Shown here: positions 47,950 to 50,984 of the stretch, in pieces
Numbering within the stretch: position 1 is the stretch's first letter
Layout: the number at the start of each line of letters is the position of its first letter
NCBI GenBank assembly: GCA_017561935.1
Contig: JAFZBE010000010.1
Coordinates: 1-50,984 of the forward strand
Length of the DNA: 50,984 nt
Direction: 5' to 3'
Source: Bacteroidales bacterium
Lineage (GTDB): Bacteria; Bacteroidota; Bacteroidia; Bacteroidales; UBA3663
Notes under the pieces: generated by a model
The model's database searches: none
What the model was told of the DNA's origin: nothing
Seen by the model: only the letters and a program-made list of their open reading frames with translations
Made by a program: the position numbers and the translations under genes

Positions 47950-50859
47950 TTACTTCACAACCTTCTTGCCATCGATGATGCAGATGCCATTGGCATTGTT
48001 GACACGCTGGCCAAGGAGATTGTAGGTAATGCCGGAGGTCTGGGTTTTTGCCTCAACGCTTTCGATGCTTACGATGTCCTTGGGGGTTGCGGGAGCGCCA
48101 AAGCCGCCACGCAGATTGGCCACGCGTAGTTCGTAGGTGCCTTCCTCCTCCATCTCATAGCTGGCGGCATCGGCACCGAGGATAGCAGCGACAGAGCCGT
48201 CCTTTACGATAGCGTAGGCGGGAGCGCCTTCAACAGCGGTCCAGATGAGTGTCTTGCCATCGGTGAAGAAATCTACAGCGTCGAATTGGGCGGTAAACTG
48301 CTCGGGCTTCCATTCGCCGAAGATGTTGTCGGTGGTGAGAGCAGCAGCCTCCTCGGCGGTGAGGACGGTCTCGAACTCGTGGTCGCCGGTGCCGTGGGTG
48401 AAGTTGACAACGTTCGAAGTTGGTGTGGTCACATTGCCTTCAGCATCGGTGGTGTTGTACTCCTTGAAGCAGTAGGCAGCATTGTTCATGCCTGCATAGG
48501 TCCAGCGGCTTGCGGCCAGCGAATTGTCGAGCACCTGCGTGTTGATCCAGTAGCAGGTCGATTCGCCACCCCACGAACGTGCGAAGGTGAACGTGTTGCA
48601 TTCGCTCTTGACGGTGCAGTCGAGGAATACGTAGCCATAGTTCTTGCGTGCTTCGGTCGAGCTGGTGCAGTTGGGTGCTGCGATTACGTCTTCGCCCGAC
48701 TTGCCGGTAGCCGAACGGCTCTCGTTGACGAGGGCTACACGGTTAAAGACGACGTTACCATCACCGCAGAGGTAATCGACGGTGCCGTGGATCTCGGAAT
48801 CCTCCCAATAGCGGTTGCTTGCGCGGTTGCTGTAGTAGGTATCCTGGTAAGAGAGCATCTTGACGTTCTTCTGGATGGTGTTGGCGCCCTTGTCCTGCAA
48901 GCAGACGGCACGACCTGCGCTGCCCGACTTGTAGTACTCGAGTGCATTCTGGATGGTGAGATCCTGCAGATAGAGGTTGTCGGAAGTATTGAGCAGGGTA
49001 GCCGTTGTACCGATGCCTTCGATCTCAACAGAAGGAGCATTCACGAGGATGGTTCCCTCCATCGACTCGCCGATGATCGAGATGTTGTTGCCCGCAATTT
49101 GTGTGAGCACGAGATCGCCGAGGTCGTATGTGCCGTTGGGCAGGAAGATCTTGGCATTGCCAGTAGCATTGGCCGAAGCCAGTGCGATCAGGAAGCTGTT
49201 GGCATCGTTGGCAGGGATGAAGTAGTAGCCGGTAGCCTCGTCGAACTCAACGAAGTCAACCACGTTATAGACGGATACCTTGTGGATGTAGGAGGTGCCG
49301 CCGAAGGTGATGGTGAGGACGTCGGCCTTGTCGCTGTCGTATTGGAAGGTAGCCTCTGCACCATCGTTCTCGACCTTAACGGGGAAGGTGGCGACGGTTT
49401 CGCCAGCCTCATTGGTAACGACGGCCTCGGCGCCTTCAGCCGAATAACGGCAGTTGCCGACGCTGATGATGGCCTTGCCGGCTACGGCAATCGAGAGGCT
49501 GTTGCCTGCACTGAATGCCCAACCATGCTGTGTGTCGTGGAACGAACCGCCATTGTTCCAGATGGCCTCGTGATCCTCGATGTAGAAGTTCACCTTGTTA
49601 AGCTCATAGATGTAGCGTGAGGTGTTGGTGGGCACTTCGATGTCGGTAGCCTTGGCATAGAGGTTGAGGTTTTCCTGAACAGAAACGCCTTCGGCAATCT
49701 TCACGGCACTCGACTGGGTGGAGTTGAACCAGCCACGGAACTTCTTGCCCTCGGCTACGGTGACATTCTCGGCGCCGTAGGCAAACTTCAGGGCAGAGCC
49801 GCCTTCAACCTCTTCTTCACCGATGATGGTCTTGCCATCCACATCGTAGTAACGGACGGTGCACATCGGGATAAGTTCGCAAGCTTCGGCATAAAGGAAT
49901 GGACAGTAGTTGCCCAGATTGAGGGTAAGGGTAGCGGGCTCCTCGCTGTTGTAGGTCCATGTCACGAAGTGGTCGAAGCTGGTGTTGGAATCGCAACCTG
50001 CAGCGGGTGTGTTGAGTGTAGTAAGCACATTGCCTTCAGCATCAGCTACAGTAGCTTGGTTGCTGTAGCCGCAACCGCCCACGGTGAAGCGTACGGGACC
50101 ATCGACTGGCACGGTGACAAGGGTATTGGAGTAGCCGTGCTGGGTGTCGTGGAACGTACCGGTGATGGTGACGCCCTCAGGCAGACCTGTCTCGGGAGCG
50201 AGCACAGTGTAGGGATCGGTGCGGAAATCGACCTTGAAATCGGTGAATGCACGTCCCTCTGCTTCGCCGTCAACGGTGCCGTTGATGCGGATGTTACCAA
50301 TCGACATCTTCTTGTTGTTGGCCACGTTTGAGATATAGAAACGCAGCTTGAAGGTGCGGCAAGCAGCGGAGTTGACGGCCTCGTCGTGTGTCAGAGGAGC
50401 AACGTCGCTATTTGCGTTGTTGTTACGCAGAATCTGTGTCTTGGGGTCGGAATAGGCCACAATTTCGCTCTCAACATCGTCGCATACATACGACCAGGAG
50501 AAGTAAGCGTTGTCAGTTCCCTGCTTTACGGCATCGAACACAACATTGGCCACGGCGATGGTCATGCCTTTCTTCATCTTGACGGTATATTCGATCATGT
50601 CGGTCTCCACACAACCTGCATTGCCTGTGGCAGGTTGATAGGTGGCAAGGGTTCCGCCGCCGTTGTTGGTAGCATCGTAGGTCGAGACTGTGAGGTCGGT
50701 GCCTACCTTGACACCGGTCTCAAGCACAGCATCCTCGATCTCGGCTGTGAGGGTGGCTGCGTTTTCGTCGCCGACTGTCCATGTGGCGGTGCCGTCAACT
50801 GCTGCAGAGACGGAAGCTGCCACAAAGAGGGCTAATACTGAAGTTAAAGTCTTCTTCAT
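47950..50859 (-). CDS. Multidomain secreted pectinesterase (CE8)
   Basis: A 969-residue protein with a signal peptide (MKKTLTSVLALFVAASVSAA). Two homologous beta-sandwich domains contain FHDTQHG near residues 236 and 438. Between them is a segment like the InlB/Flg_new repeat (KFRGWFNSTQSSAVKIAEG). The right-handed beta-helix CE8 domain (~530-860) has DLTIQNALEY, the catalytic QDTYYSN (~670) and GTVDYLCGDG (~691), and the substrate-binding Arg in FARSWGGES (~761). The C-terminus, YNLLGQRV then IIDGKKVVK, is a Bacteroidetes type-A-like tail. It removes methyl esters from homogalacturonan. No other pectinase is adjacent. Confidence 0.9.
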   Translation of the reverse strand: MKKTLTSVLALFVAASVSAAVDGTATWTVGDENAATLTAEIEDAVLETGVKVGTDLTVSTYDATNNGGGTLATYQPATGNAGCVETDMIEYTVKMKKGMTIAVANVVFDAVKQGTDNAYFSWSYVCDDVESEIVAYSDPKTQILRNNNANSDVAPLTHDEAVNSAACRTFKLRFYISNVANNKKMSIGNIRINGTVDGEAEGRAFTDFKVDFRTDPYTVLAPETGLPEGVTITGTFHDTQHGYSNTLVTVPVDGPVRFTVGGCGYSNQATVADAEGNVLTTLNTPAAGCDSNTSFDHFVTWTYNSEEPATLTLNLGNYCPFLYAEACELIPMCTVRYYDVDGKTIIGEEEVEGGSALKFAYGAENVTVAEGKKFRGWFNSTQSSAVKIAEGVSVQENLNLYAKATDIEVPTNTSRYIYELNKVNFYIEDHEAIWNNGGSFHDTQHGWAFSAGNSLSIAVAGKAIISVGNCRYSAEGAEAVVTNEAGETVATFPVKVENDGAEATFQYDSDKADVLTITFGGTSYIHKVSVYNVVDFVEFDEATGYYFIPANDANSFLIALASANATGNAKIFLPNGTYDLGDLVLTQIAGNNISIIGESMEGTILVNAPSVEIEGIGTTATLLNTSDNLYLQDLTIQNALEYYKSGSAGRAVCLQDKGANTIQKNVKMLSYQDTYYSNRASNRYWEDSEIHGTVDYLCGDGNVVFNRVALVNESRSATGKSGEDVIAAPNCTSSTEARKNYGYVFLDCTVKSECNTFTFARSWGGESTCYWINTQVLDNSLAASRWTYAGMNNAAYCFKEYNTTDAEGNVTTPTSNVVNFTHGTGDHEFETVLTAEEAAALTTDNIFGEWKPEQFTAQFDAVDFFTDGKTLIWTAVEGAPAYAIVKDGSVAAILGADAASYEMEEEGTYELRVANLRGGFGAPATPKDIVSIESVEAKTQTSGITYNLLGQRVNNANGICIIDGKKVVK

Positions 50860-50952
50860 AAGCTTAATGATTATTGGTGGTTAGTAATATGTGTTAAAGT
50901 ATTTGCGTTTCTGGAAGATGGTACGACAAAAGAAATGTGCCGATAGATGCGG

Positions 50953-50984
50953 CAAAATTAGAAAAGAAAAATCAAAAATGCAAA
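50953..50984 (-). promoter_or_regulatory. Promoter of the pectinesterase gene
   Basis: On the minus strand TTTG (50981-50984, the last bases of the window), a 20 bp gap and TAATTTTG (50953-50960). The leader is about 85 bases. Confidence 0.72.

Noticed and set aside
1..50984. Insertion sequences, phage genes or integrative-element boundaries
   Set aside because: No transposase, integrase, relaxase or target-site duplication was found. Genes are tightly packed and look native to a Bacteroidales chromosome.

Overview
The window is chromosomal DNA from a Bacteroidales bacterium, most likely Prevotella-like. The evidence is the gene content (SusC/SusD pair, GH78 and GH106 alpha-L-rhamnosidases, a GH57/GT/GH133 glycogen cluster, a DUF6377-type regulator, a Bacteroidetes pectinesterase) and the promoters. 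At least a dozen start regions carry the Bacteroidetes form TTTG, 19-21 bp, TAnnTTTG, and genes generally lack Shine-Dalgarno sequences. No insertion sequence, phage gene or CRISPR array was seen. Species cannot be named from the sequence alone.

Layout. 1-490: a leftward promoter whose leader holds a decamer tandem repeat, then tRNA-His and tRNA-Glu with their own promoter and terminator. 518-6222 (minus): helix-hairpin-helix protein, GH57 amylase, glycogen-synthase-like glycosyltransferase and GH133 debranching enzyme. 6500-8680 (plus): TetR regulator, FabG, RluA-type pseudouridine synthase. 8930-11833 (plus): pta, ackA, rplS. 11903-14698 (minus): a partner-switching operon of membrane SpoIIE phosphatase/HATPase, STAS protein and AraC regulator. 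14836-23685 (plus): structured RNA copy 1, lipoprotein PPIase, a large GH2 enzyme, then an operon of SGNH hydrolase, flavodiiron protein, histidine phosphatase and ThuA protein. 23826-38783 (minus): a rhamnoside polysaccharide-utilisation locus (GH78, esterase, SusD, SusC, GH106, MBL-fold hydrolase, DUF6377 regulator). 38844-44889 (minus): REC/PPDK_N protein and S9 peptidase. 44957-46197: structured RNA copies 2 and 3 in convergent orientation, then a YhaM-like OB/HD exoribonuclease. 46284-50984 (minus): glutamate dehydrogenase and a multidomain pectinesterase.

Three observations stand out. (1) A three-copy family of small structured RNAs has hairpins conserved by compensatory base changes and repeated YCAAT loops. 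Two copies carry an 11-nt perfect match to the anti-Shine-Dalgarno sequence in front of an 8-codon ORF, which is unexpected in this phylum. (2) The SusC and MBL-fold promoters of the rhamnoside locus share three WTRGTAA direct repeats at identical offsets from the -7 element, a probable operator for the locus regulator. (3) Many spacers just upstream of start codons carry short tandem or duplicated words that are unrelated in sequence from gene to gene but alike in period and position.

How the genes work together. The rhamnoside locus would bind and import rhamnose-containing glycan through SusC/D after surface trimming by GH106, GH78 and an esterase. The glycogen cluster builds and debranches storage polysaccharide. 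Pta/AckA makes acetate and ATP from acetyl-CoA. The partner-switching operon looks like a self-contained signalling device with a transcriptional output.
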